Of a stretch of DNA of 29,778 nucleotides, positions 1 to 7,155 are shown in pieces. Source of the DNA: Pseudomonadota bacterium (lineage in GTDB: Bacteria; Pseudomonadota; Alphaproteobacteria; Rhizobiales; Beijerinckiaceae); NCBI GenBank assembly GCA_023386155.1, contig JAEWKH010000032.1:1-29778 (forward strand), in the 5' to 3' direction. The notes under the pieces were generated by a model, which did not search any database, was not told where the DNA came from, and was given only the letters and a program-made list of their open reading frames with translations. Within the stretch, counting starts at the first letter, position 1. Each line of letters opens with the position of its first letter. The translations under genes were made by a program, and so were the position numbers.

Positions 1-57
1 CCCCGCGCCGGGGGGGGGGGGCGGCGCGCCCCCCCCCCCCCCCCCCGGGGGGGGGGG
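1..57. other. G/C homopolymer tract, probable contig-end artefact
   Basis: The first 57 bases consist almost only of long runs of C and G with no codon structure. The sequence turns normal abruptly at about 57, where it enters a repeat whose full copy at 29584-29700 has a G/T-rich palindrome arm at the matching place. This suggests that a strong hairpin was mis-sequenced or mis-assembled at a contig end. I do not treat it as biological sequence. Confidence 0.7.
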
Positions 58-126
58 TGTGAGCGATAGCCTGTCAGGCTCTGGCGCCGACACCCCCACC
101 TCCACCTCCTCCCCACAAGGGGGAGG
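57..126. repeat. partial copy of dispersed palindromic intergenic repeat
   Basis: Positions 57-100 match 29617-29660 at 38 of 44 positions by hand alignment, and 108-126 is identical over 19 bases to 29682-29700. Copy 2 has 20 or so extra bases between these two blocks. The left outer arm of the palindrome present in copy 2 is missing here and is replaced by the G/C homopolymer. The block sits just downstream of the binding-protein gene stop at 190 and may act as its transcription end. It looks like a non-coding palindromic repeat family (REP/RPE-like); I cannot name the family. Confidence 0.75.
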
Positions 127-189
127 AGAGTCTGTCGGCGCTTCCGGGCTCGCTTCTCAGGATGAGGTCCTGGCCCGGAAGCCTTCCGA

Positions 190-1212
190 TTATATCGCCG
201 CCTGGCGGACGAAGCGGTCGTTGAAGGTCGCGGCGAGGTCGATCTTGGCATCCTTCAGCTCGGGATCGAGCTGGCGCAGCATGTCGAGCACGCTCTGCAT
301 GCCGCTCATCTGGATGATGCCGTCGCGCGAATAGCTCTCGAGCGAGTTCTGCACGGCCTTGAGGTAGAGCGGCTTGTCGCCCAGGTAGTATTCCTCCGGC
401 ACCGTGGCGGCGATATCCTCGGGCTTCGCGGTCTGGAGCCATTTCAGGCTCTTCACGAGGGCATTGACGAGGCGCTGCGTGGTCTGCGGATTCTTCTCGA
501 TGAAGTCCTTCTTCGTGTAAAGCGTCGCCGCCGGGTTCGAGCCGCCGAAGAGCGCGCGGGTTCCGGCCTCGGTGCGCGTGTCGATGAGGATCTGGACGTC
601 CCCGTCCGCCTCGAGCTTCGCGATGACCGGATCGAGATGGGAGATCACGTCGATCTCGCCCTTCTTCATGGCGGCCACCGCGCTGGCCCCGGAGCCGACG
701 CCGATGATGGCGGCATCGGACGGCTTCAGGCCGGCCTTCACCATGGCGTATTGCGCGGTGAGCGCCGTCGAGGAACCCGGCGCGGTAACGCCGATCTTGA
801 GGCCCTTGAAGTCCGCCGCCGACTTGACCTGCCCGGCCTTGTCCTTCTTCACCGCGATGACGATCGCCGGGAAGCGGCCGAGCTCGGTGACGGCCACCAC
901 GTCCTGACCCTTGGCCTGCATGCGGATCGTGTGCTCGTAGGCCCCGGTCACCACGTCGACGGAGCCGCCGACGAGAGCCTGGAGCGACTTCGCGCCGCCG
1001 CCGAAATCGTTGATCTCGACCTCGAGGCCCTGCTCCTTGAAGAAGCCCTTGCGCTCCGCGATGGTGAGCGGAAGGTAGTAGAGCAGCGGCTTTCCGCCGA
1101 CGCCGAGCGTCACTTTCGCCTTCTCCGGCGCTCCCTGGGCAAAGGCCTTCGGACCCAGAGCCGCGGTCAGTCCGAGGACTCCTGCGCTTTTCAGAAATGT
1201 ACGGCGTTCCAT
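190..1212 (-). CDS. ABC transporter substrate-binding protein, NitT/TauT (SsuA/THI5-like) family
   Basis: A 340-residue periplasmic binding protein that should capture a small ligand and hand it to the permease and ATPase encoded just upstream. The N-terminus has a twin-arginine-like signal (ERRTFLKSAGVLGL) and a likely cleavage site after about residue 25 (AFA-Q), so export may be by Tat. The mature part follows the NMT1/THI5-like pattern: early LPLTIAERKGFFKEQGLEVEI, then GAKSLQALVGGSVDVVTG. It lies 35 bp after the permease stop and is the last gene of a three-gene transporter unit. The family takes nitrate, sulfonates, taurine, pyrimidines and other ligands; the sequence does not tell which. 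The pdxY gene upstream hints at a vitamin-related ligand, which is inference. The start at 1212 has GGGAGA upstream. Confidence 0.88.
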   Translation of the reverse strand: MERRTFLKSAGVLGLTAALGPKAFAQGAPEKAKVTLGVGGKPLLYYLPLTIAERKGFFKEQGLEVEINDFGGGAKSLQALVGGSVDVVTGAYEHTIRMQAKGQDVVAVTELGRFPAIVIAVKKDKAGQVKSAADFKGLKIGVTAPGSSTALTAQYAMVKAGLKPSDAAIIGVGSGASAVAAMKKGEIDVISHLDPVIAKLEADGDVQILIDTRTEAGTRALFGGSNPAATLYTKKDFIEKNPQTTQRLVNALVKSLKWLQTAKPEDIAATVPEEYYLGDKPLYLKAVQNSLESYSRDGIIQMSGMQSVLDMLRQLDPELKDAKIDLAATFNDRFVRQAAI

Positions 1213-1247
1213 GGCGTTTCTCCCTGTTGTGATTGGGTTGTTCTATT

Positions 1248-2039
1248 CTAGGTTCTCGCGGCCAGCGATGTCTGCGGCCGCCAGACCAGGAAGCTGTTTT
1301 CGATCCTCGTCACGAGAAGATCGATGAGGATGACGAAGACGGACAGGATCAGCATGCCGGCGAAGACGCCTGTCACGTCGAAGACGCTTTCCGCCTCGTG
1401 GATCTTGTATCCGAGGCCGGCGGACGACCCGAGATATTCGCCCACGACCGCACCCACGAGCGCGAAGCCCACGGAGGTGTGGAGGGACGAGAACACCCAG
1501 GTGAGCGCCGACGGCCAATAGACGTGCTTGAGAAGCTGGCGCTCGTTCATGCCGAGCATCCGCGCATTGGCGAGCACGACGGGCGAGACTTCGCGTACGC
1601 CCTGATACACGTTGAAGAACACGATGAAGAACACGAGCGTGAAGCCGAGCGCCACCTTCGACCAGATGCCGAGTCCGAACCACAGAGCGAAGATCGGGGC
1701 GAGCACCACGCGCGGCAGCGCGTTCGCGGCCTTGATGTAAGGATCGAACACCGCAGCAAGCAGCTCCTTGCGCGCGAAGAGGAACCCGAAAATGATTCCG
1801 CCGCCTGCGCCAATCAGGAAGGCCAGGATGGTTTCGACCAGCGTGATCCAGAGATGCCTCCAGATCTCTCCGCTGGCGAAGAGGGTCCAGCACCGCTTCA
1901 GAACGTCGAGCGGCGTCGAGAAGAAGAACTGGACCTGCTTGGGCGTTCCCGAGATCGGGTAAACGGTCAGCACATGCCAGAGCAGGAGGAAGATCAGGCC
2001 CACGCCGATCTGGAGAACGGTCAGTTTCAGGCGCGGCAT
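1248..2039 (-). CDS. ABC transporter permease, NitT/TauT type
   Basis: A 263-residue inner-membrane permease of the BPD_transp_1 (SsuC/TauC) kind. About six hydrophobic segments are visible, the first at residues 6-26 (LTVLQIGVGLIFLLLWHVLT) and the last near residues 225-248. The cytoplasmic EAA-type loop that contacts the ATPase is readable as ANARMLGMNERQLLKHVYWPSA. The frame stays open far upstream, but the start is set at MPRLKL because its ATG shares one base with the ATPase stop codon (TGATG) and has GGAGGGAACC just before it. This arrangement points to translational coupling with the ATPase gene. Confidence 0.9.
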   Translation of the reverse strand: MPRLKLTVLQIGVGLIFLLLWHVLTVYPISGTPKQVQFFFSTPLDVLKRCWTLFASGEIWRHLWITLVETILAFLIGAGGGIIFGFLFARKELLAAVFDPYIKAANALPRVVLAPIFALWFGLGIWSKVALGFTLVFFIVFFNVYQGVREVSPVVLANARMLGMNERQLLKHVYWPSALTWVFSSLHTSVGFALVGAVVGEYLGSSAGLGYKIHEAESVFDVTGVFAGMLILSVFVILIDLLVTRIENSFLVWRPQTSLAART

Positions 2040-2863
2040 CAGGTTCCCTCCCCCTGGCTGTAGGCCTTCTGAACCTCGACGCGCAGGCTCGCCCAGATCT
2101 CCTTGTGGATGCGGTGGAACGTAGGCTCCATGCGCACCTCCGCGATGTCGCGCGGCCGCGGCAGCTCCACGGAAAAATCGCCGATGATCCCAGCGGCGGG
2201 TCCCGCCGACATCAGCACCACGCGATCGGCGAGCGCGATCGCCTCCTCGAGGTCGTGCGTGACGAACATCACCGCCTTGCGGTCCGCCGCCCACAGGCTC
2301 AGCAGCAGATTGCCCATGATCTGGCGTGTCTGCGCGTCGAGCGGCCCGAAGGGCTCGTCCATCAGAAGGATCTCGGGATCGCGGATCAGCACCTGGGCCA
2401 GGGCCACGCGCTTGCGCTGCCCGCCTGAGAGCATGTGCGGATAGCGGTCGACGAAGGCCTTGAGGCCGACACGTCCGAGCCATTCCCGCGCGCGCTGCAG
2501 AGCGTCCTTGCGCGGGACATTCTTCGATTCGAGAGCGACGGCCACATTGTCGAGCGCCGTCTTCCACGGCATCAGCGCATCCTGCTGGAAGAGGTAGCCG
2601 GCACGTAGATTGAGGCTGGACAGATCGCTGCCGAAGATCCTGACCTGGCCGGCGGAAGGCGTCAGCAGGCCCGCCGCGGCATTCAGGATCGTGGACTTGC
2701 CCGATCCCGTGGGGCCGACGATCGCCACGAACTCGCCCGGACGCACCGAGAGATCAATGCCGCTGACCGCCGTGTACCCACCCACTTTCGGCCCGAACGT
2801 GATGGCGACATCGTTGAGCGCCACCGCCGCAAGGGAGGTTGCCTGATCCATTCCGATCCTCAT
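2039..2863 (-). CDS. ABC transporter ATP-binding protein, NitT/TauT type
   Basis: A 274-residue ATPase that powers the importer. It shows Walker A GPTGSGKST (residues 50-58), a Q-loop region (LFQQDALMPW), signature LSGGQRKRVALAQ (from 145), Walker B ILLMDEP (165-171) with D-loop PLDAQT, and the switch His in VTHD (about 203). FQQDALMPWKTALDNVA is the usual form in nitrate/sulfonate/taurine importers. I chose MRIGMDQ at 2863 because AGAGGGAAC precedes it; ATGs at 2884 and 2851 are possible. It is the first gene of the transporter unit, 114 bp after the pdxY stop on the same strand, so it could be co-transcribed with pdxY. Confidence 0.9.
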   Translation of the reverse strand: MRIGMDQATSLAAVALNDVAITFGPKVGGYTAVSGIDLSVRPGEFVAIVGPTGSGKSTILNAAAGLLTPSAGQVRIFGSDLSSLNLRAGYLFQQDALMPWKTALDNVAVALESKNVPRKDALQRAREWLGRVGLKAFVDRYPHMLSGGQRKRVALAQVLIRDPEILLMDEPFGPLDAQTRQIMGNLLLSLWAADRKAVMFVTHDLEEAIALADRVVLMSAGPAAGIIGDFSVELPRPRDIAEVRMEPTFHRIHKEIWASLRVEVQKAYSQGEGT

Positions 2864-2977
2864 GTTCCCTCTTTCGGGCGGCATTCTAGGACCGGCTCAA
2901 GACGGATCGCAAGGCAGGCGGGCTTCTCCCTTCGACCTATGGGCCTTCACGCCTGCGTCGCCGAATCGAATTCGGCT

Positions 2978-3826
2978 TCAGATCTCCAATGCCTCGAATC
3001 GATGGCTGGGCGAGACGAACTCGTCCTGCGCCGCGATGGTCAGGATCTCGCGGGAGCCGGCCTCGTCCGTACGCTTGAGCAGGCCGTAGACGGAAGCCGA
3101 GGCTTCCGCGAGAGCCGTCGAGGCCGAGCGCGAGCGGGCGTAATGAACGAAGAACAGTGCCGCGATGGCGTCCCCTGCCCCATTGATGGAGAGCGACAGC
3201 TTCGGCGTGCGCACCCGCCAGAAGCGACCGCTTTCTCCGGCGACGAGATCGATGCTTCCGTCGGGCGTTTCCGTCGTCTCCACGGAGGTCACGAGCAGGA
3301 CCCGGGGGCCCATCGCCTGCACGGTCGCAATCGCCTGCTTCACGTCGTCCAGGCTCCGCGTCGCCAGGCCGGACAGGTAGTCGAGCTCGAACTGGTTCGG
3401 AGTGATGATGTCGGCGGCGGGCACGGCCTGCTCGCGCATGAATTCCGGGATGCCCGGCCGCACGAACACGCCGCGCCCCACATCGCCGATCACCGGATCG
3501 CAGCAATAGAGCGCCTCCGGGTTGAGCGCGCGCACCCGCGCCACCGCCGAGAGGATCGCGTTGCCGATATCGGCGGAGCCCATATATCCGGAGAGAACGC
3601 CGTCGCAGCGGTCGAGGACGCCCCGCTCCGCGATGCCCTCCACGAGGTCCTCGATGGCCGGCCCGTCGAAGACGCGGCCCTTCCAGGAACCGTAGCCGGT
3701 ATGGTTGGAGAACTGCACCGTGTGAATAGGCCAGACCTCGACGCCGAGGCGCTGCATCGGAAAGACCGCGGAGGCGTTGCCCACATGCCCGTAGGCGACA
3801 TGGGACTGGATCGAGAGAACATTCAT
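2978..3826 (-). CDS. pdxY: pyridoxal kinase PdxY
   Basis: A 282-residue cytosolic kinase that phosphorylates pyridoxal (and related B6 vitamers) to the 5'-phosphate in the vitamin B6 salvage pathway. The ribokinase-like fold is shown by N-terminal VLSIQSHVAYGHVGNASAVFPMQ, substrate-site VQFSNHTGYG, the CDPVIGD strand, ITPNQFELDYL and the anion-hole motif INGAGDA near the C-terminus with its catalytic Asp. The length matches PdxY (about 287). The start at 3826 has AAGGGG upstream. The NitT/TauT importer follows on the same strand, and a DedA-family gene diverges on the other side. A more general pyridoxine/pyridoxamine kinase (PdxK-like) activity is possible. Confidence 0.93.
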   Translation of the reverse strand: MNVLSIQSHVAYGHVGNASAVFPMQRLGVEVWPIHTVQFSNHTGYGSWKGRVFDGPAIEDLVEGIAERGVLDRCDGVLSGYMGSADIGNAILSAVARVRALNPEALYCCDPVIGDVGRGVFVRPGIPEFMREQAVPAADIITPNQFELDYLSGLATRSLDDVKQAIATVQAMGPRVLLVTSVETTETPDGSIDLVAGESGRFWRVRTPKLSLSINGAGDAIAALFFVHYARSRSASTALAEASASVYGLLKRTDEAGSREILTIAAQDEFVSPSHRFEALEI

Positions 3827-3974
3827 GGCTCTGGCCCCTTTCGTCTATGGGTTAGCGCAACAACCGCCCCGCTTCAAATCGCGTGATGTGATCTCATTCA
3901 TCACCGAAACAGTTGGTTCTTGCCGCGACAAACCGTATTGACCCCTCGAACCGCAAGAGGACCAGACCGGCGCC
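3827..3974. promoter_or_regulatory. divergent intergenic region between pdxY and the DedA gene, with a small palindrome
   Basis: 148 bp separate the divergent starts, so promoters for both genes must lie here. The clearest structure is an inverted repeat, GTGATG (3883-3888) and CATCAC (3899-3904), with a 10-nt A/T-rich spacer, a size and form typical of GntR or LysR-type operators. No convincing -35/-10 pair was found on either strand, and the operator reading is inference. Confidence 0.35.
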
Positions 3975-4496
3975 ATGGACATCGAGTTTCTGAAGACCAG
4001 CATCGTGGAATTCGTGCAGAACCACAGGAGCTACGCGCCTGTCGTGCTCGGGCTCATGACCTTTGCCGAATCCCTTGCCTTCGTGTCCCTGCTGCTGCCC
4101 ACCATGACGATCCTGATCGCCGTCGGCTTCGTGCTCGCGGCGGCCGACATCCCGTTCTGGATGGCATGGACCGGAGCCGTCTGCGGCGGCTTTCTCGGGA
4201 ACTGGCTCTCCTTCGCAATCGGGCAGCGCTACAAGAAGACCGCCTATGAGCTCTGGCCCCTGTCCCGCAACCCGAAGCTGATCGCGCGCGGCGAGAGCTT
4301 CTTCCAGCGCTTCGGCCCCTGGGCCGTGTTCCTGGGACGCTTCTTCGGCCCGATCCGCGCGGTCATCGCGCTCATCGCCGGCATCTTCCTGATGCCTCCT
4401 GTCCTGTTCCAGGCCGCCAACATGGCCTCGGCCTCCGTCTGGGCCTTCGTGATCCTCGCGCCCGGAGCGGGGCTCGCGCATTATCTGCTGTGGTAG
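3975..4496 (+). CDS. DedA/SNARE-associated (VTT domain) membrane protein
   Basis: A 173-residue integral membrane protein of the DedA family. The amphipathic segment FAESLAFVSLLLPTMTILI (about residues 35-53) and the motif FLGRFFGPIRAVIALIAG (about 114-131) carry the family signature with its conserved Arg residues (FxGRFxGPxR). Hydrophobic stretches follow at about 40-60, 64-84, 120-140 and 150-170. DedA proteins are now linked to lipid (for example undecaprenyl-phosphate or phosphatidylethanolamine) flipping across the inner membrane and to envelope stress tolerance; the substrate here is unknown. It is a little shorter than the E. coli homologues (about 200-220 residues) and lacks a long tail. 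It is transcribed away from pdxY. Confidence 0.88.
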   Translation: MDIEFLKTSIVEFVQNHRSYAPVVLGLMTFAESLAFVSLLLPTMTILIAVGFVLAAADIPFWMAWTGAVCGGFLGNWLSFAIGQRYKKTAYELWPLSRNPKLIARGESFFQRFGPWAVFLGRFFGPIRAVIALIAGIFLMPPVLFQAANMASASVWAFVILAPGAGLAHYLLW

Positions 4497-4561
4497 GCGG
4501 ACGCATCCGGGAACCCGCTGTCCCAGGGGTCATTGACTTCCGTCACCAAAGGAGGTCCCCC

Positions 4562-4717
4562 ATGGGCAAAGGCAAGATGAGCGGCGACAATTCCGCTGAG
4601 AGCAAGAAGCACCCCAGCACCCATACGCGTGGCTCGGGCGGCACCATGAAGAACCGCATGGATCCCGGCAAGCAGGACAACAACAAGGCGCAGAACACGA
4701 AGGGCAACCAGCAGTGA
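4562..4717 (+). CDS. small hydrophilic hypothetical protein (51 aa)
   Basis: A 51-residue protein starting MGKGKMSGDNSAESKKH. It is rich in Lys, Gly, Ser, Asn and Gln, with no hydrophobic stretch and no Cys, so it is probably disordered and soluble. The case for a real gene is the near-perfect ribosome binding site AAAGGAGGT at 4548-4556, seven bases before the ATG, and a strong hairpin just after the stop. It lies 65 bp after the DedA gene on the same strand. I recognise no domain. Composition resembles small stress-linked hydrophilic proteins, but that is only a resemblance. Confidence 0.7.
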   Translation: MGKGKMSGDNSAESKKHPSTHTRGSGGTMKNRMDPGKQDNNKAQNTKGNQQ

Positions 4718-4722
4718 GACCC

Positions 4723-4757
4723 GGCGGCTCGCCCGACCGGTGAGCCGCCCCCCTCCG
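4723..4757 (+). terminator. probable terminator after the 51-aa gene
   Basis: Arms 4723-4733 and 4739-4749 (GGCGGCTC paired with GAGCCGCC, plus three inner pairs including one G-T) form an 11-bp GC-rich stem with a 5-nt loop, starting 5 bases after the stop codon. The tail CCCCCTCCGTTT is poor in T, so termination may be weak or factor-dependent. Confidence 0.5.
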
Positions 4758-4779
4758 TTTCCAGAGCTGCCGCCAAGTC

Positions 4780-4814
4780 TCCGTGATGTTACGGGATAAC
4801 CATAACATCACGGA
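4780..4814. promoter_or_regulatory. 12-bp perfect inverted repeat, possible operator
   Basis: TCCGTGATGTTA (4780-4791) and its exact reverse complement TAACATCACGGA (4803-4814) flank an 11-nt spacer. The right arm ends 9 bases before the GTG of the next gene. There is no T-run, and a separate hairpin already lies downstream of the previous gene, so an operator or an RNA structure over the start region is more likely than a terminator. Confidence 0.5.
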
Positions 4815-4823
4815 AACCCTGTT

Positions 4824-5171
4824 GTGACGCTCCCTGCCCCAGGTTCCTGCGAGGAACCAGCTCTCATCGCGCCTGCCGACGAAGCGGCCGACCCGCTTCA
4901 AATCGGATTGCCGGCTGCCTGGTGGCCCACCATCTCCGCCGCCGCGTTCATTCTCTTCGCGATCATCTGGATGATGGAAAGCTGGGAGAAGGCCGCGCCG
5001 CTCAAGGGGCCGACAAAGGTGAATTACCTGATGCAGGATCTCGCCGCCCTTCTGGCGGTCCTCGCGTGCATCTGCGCCGTCCACTGGTACTGGAAGCATC
5101 GCGCGGCAGCCCTCGGCCCCATTCTCGGCCTTGCCGTAGCCGCGGCCGCCATGGCGTTGCACCGCATGTGA
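4824..5171 (+). CDS. hypothetical small membrane protein (115 aa)
   Basis: A 115-residue protein with three hydrophobic segments: about residues 33-51 (WWPTISAAAFILFAIIWMM), 72-90 (LAALLAVLACICAVHWYW) and 96-112 (ALGPILGLAVAAAAMAL). The N-terminal 30 residues are acidic (EEPALIAPADEAADP) and probably cytosolic. The start is a GTG and no clear ribosome binding site precedes it. I recognise no family. The ordered membrane pattern supports a real gene, but in such GC-rich sequence a chance frame cannot be fully excluded. It ends 109 bp before the convergent patatin gene. Confidence 0.5.
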   Translation: MTLPAPGSCEEPALIAPADEAADPLQIGLPAAWWPTISAAAFILFAIIWMMESWEKAAPLKGPTKVNYLMQDLAALLAVLACICAVHWYWKHRAAALGPILGLAVAAAAMALHRM

Positions 5172-5280
5172 GCGGGGAGCGCCGCGCCACACCCTCTCCC
5201 CACCCATCGCAGGCTGGCTGAGATGGACATCCTCCTGCGCAAGCCGGGAACCCTGACGTGAGCCCGATGCGCCCTGCCCC

Positions 5281-7032
5281 TCAAGGAACCCTGAAAGCCG
5301 CGAGCGCGCCCGCCTCGATGCGTTCCCGGGTATGGCGATAGCCGATGTCGACCACCTTCTCGAACTGCTCCCACCCTCGCAGCGGCACGTCTGCGAGGGG
5401 CGGATGGATCACGAGGGCGGCATAGGCGCGGGCCTTGAGGGTCTGGGCGTCGCTGGAAATCGTGGCCGAGCGGTAGAGCAGGCTGACGATGTCCGGTGCG
5501 TTGGTCGGCAGGCCGAGGATCCGGCGCAGCAGCGGGGCCTTCCGCTCCTCGTCGCCCGGAGACGTGAAGGCGACATCCCGCGCCACGTCGATCCCGAGCA
5601 CCGGGCCCCTCTGGAGATCGGCCATGATGTCGGCCGGCAGATTGTTCATCATGGCCCCGTCGACGAGCACGCCCTCCGGGTCGATCACGGGCGGGAGCAG
5701 CCCGGGAATGGCGAGGCTCGCCCGCAGGGCCCGCCAGAGCGTCCCCTGGCGATGCACATGGGTCGTTCCCGTCGTGAGGTTGGACGAGACGCAGAAGAAC
5801 GGCAGCCAGAGATCCTCGATGCTGCGCTCGCCGAAATATTCGATCAGCCGCGCATCGACCTTGAGGCCGCGGATCAGGGCGACCAGCGGCAGGGTGTAGT
5901 CGTTCAGCGGCGGGTTTCGGACAAAGGCCTCCATCATGAGGTTGCAGGCCTCGTCATGGTCGATCTGAAGGGCGCAGAGCGCCGCCATGACCGCCCCGAT
6001 ACTGGTCCCGCCCACGAGATCGACGGGGATGCCGTGCTCGTGCAAGGCCCGAATGGCGCCGAGGTGAGCGAAGCCCCGTGCCCCTCCCCCGGCCAGGACG
6101 AGGCCGACGGCGCGGCCGCTCGAGGTGCGGATGAGCCGCTGCAGATCGGGCAGGCTCCTCTCACGCACCTGAAGGCGCTGACTGACGGGAAGCCGGCCCA
6201 GCGACGGATGCGCCGGCGCCGGGCGGGCGGCATCCGGCTTCTGGAGCAGGACGAGATCGTGCCGGCGCCAGGACGATGCGACACCGGTCAGCGCCTCTGC
6301 CTCGCAGGTCAGCTGCTCGCCCGGCCGCGCGAGCAGCACCACGTGATCCGCATGACGGATGCATCGCTCGGTCCAGGCGCCGGACGGTTCGGAAGCGACA
6401 TAGATCACCCGCTCGCGGCTTGCCTCGAAGCGGGAGAACCAGGTCTCGTCCTCGTGGGCCGGCATCGCGGCGACCAGATCGACTCCAGCCCCATGGCTGC
6501 GGCGCATCTCCGCCAGGAAGGCCTGCGCGAAATCCGGGACCGCCACGCCCTGCGTGACGGGAACGATGGCAAAGGTCGTCGGCGAGAAGGTCGGGGGCGA
6601 GAAGCGTGTCGCCGCGCGAAGCCGGTCGGCGAGCAGCTTCGAGAGATAGAGCATGACCGAGGGCGAGCGCTCGACCAGGCGCTCGAAATCCGTCCGGGCG
6701 AGAGCGAGAAGAACGGAATCCCGGAGGGCCGTGACTGTCGCCGAGCGGGGCGCGTTGGAGATGAGGGCCATCTCGCCGATGGTCTCGGGCGGAGCGATGC
6801 GGGCGATGCGCCGCTGTTCGCCATGCTCCCCCTGCACGGACACCCCGAGGGCGCCGGAGGCGAGCATGTAGAGCATGTCCGCCGGGTCGCCCTCCCGGAA
6901 GAGAACCTCGCCGCCGGGAAGGACGATGCGCCGAAGCCTCGACTGAAGCTCCGCACGCGCAGCCGGATCGAGGCCCGCCCAGAGCGGCAGGTCGAATGCC
7001 AGCAATTCTTCAAGCAGGCTCGTCGCGCCCAT
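5281..7032 (-). CDS. cyclic-nucleotide-binding domain / patatin-like phospholipase (NTE-like)
   Basis: A 583-residue two-part protein. Residues about 15-125 form a cNMP-binding (CAP-effector) domain, with the phosphate cassette region GEMALISNAPRSATVTA. A less conserved linker follows. From about 305 there is a patatin domain with oxyanion motif GGGARGFAHLG (315-325), nucleophile elbow GTSIG with Ser344, and dyad Asp458 in DGAMMNN. The architecture matches bacterial relatives of neuropathy target esterase: a serine lysophospholipase/esterase that may respond to a cyclic nucleotide. It lacks an obvious N-terminal membrane anchor. I chose the ATG (MGATSLLEELL); a GTG at 7050 adds six residues, and neither has a clear ribosome binding site. 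It is transcribed in the same direction as ilvC but behind a terminator. Confidence 0.9.
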   Translation of the reverse strand: MGATSLLEELLAFDLPLWAGLDPAARAELQSRLRRIVLPGGEVLFREGDPADMLYMLASGALGVSVQGEHGEQRRIARIAPPETIGEMALISNAPRSATVTALRDSVLLALARTDFERLVERSPSVMLYLSKLLADRLRAATRFSPPTFSPTTFAIVPVTQGVAVPDFAQAFLAEMRRSHGAGVDLVAAMPAHEDETWFSRFEASRERVIYVASEPSGAWTERCIRHADHVVLLARPGEQLTCEAEALTGVASSWRRHDLVLLQKPDAARPAPAHPSLGRLPVSQRLQVRERSLPDLQRLIRTSSGRAVGLVLAGGGARGFAHLGAIRALHEHGIPVDLVGGTSIGAVMAALCALQIDHDEACNLMMEAFVRNPPLNDYTLPLVALIRGLKVDARLIEYFGERSIEDLWLPFFCVSSNLTTGTTHVHRQGTLWRALRASLAIPGLLPPVIDPEGVLVDGAMMNNLPADIMADLQRGPVLGIDVARDVAFTSPGDEERKAPLLRRILGLPTNAPDIVSLLYRSATISSDAQTLKARAYAALVIHPPLADVPLRGWEQFEKVVDIGYRHTRERIEAGALAAFRVP

Positions 7033-7107
7033 GAAATTCCGCAACGTCACTGTTACGGTGCCACTAACGGGAATCTATCAACCTGACAAATCCGCTTTTG
7101 GCTTAGC

Positions 7108-7146
7108 ACAAGGTAACAAGGGCGGCGCGGACCGGCCACGCCGCCC
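7108..7146 (-). terminator. probable ilvC terminator
   Basis: On the minus strand an 8-bp GC stem, GGGCGGCG (7146-7139) with CGCCGCCC (7127-7120), closes an 11-nt loop nine bases after the ilvC stop. It is followed by TTGTTACCTTGT, a modest T tract. It separates ilvC from the patatin gene. Confidence 0.6.
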
Positions 7147-7155
7147 TGAAACGGC

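Noticed and set aside
1248..2567. A 439-residue reading of the permease gene extending into the ATPase gene
   Set aside because: The extra N-terminal part is an out-of-frame reading of the ATPase; the ATG at 2039 coupled to the ATPase stop gives a normal-length permease.
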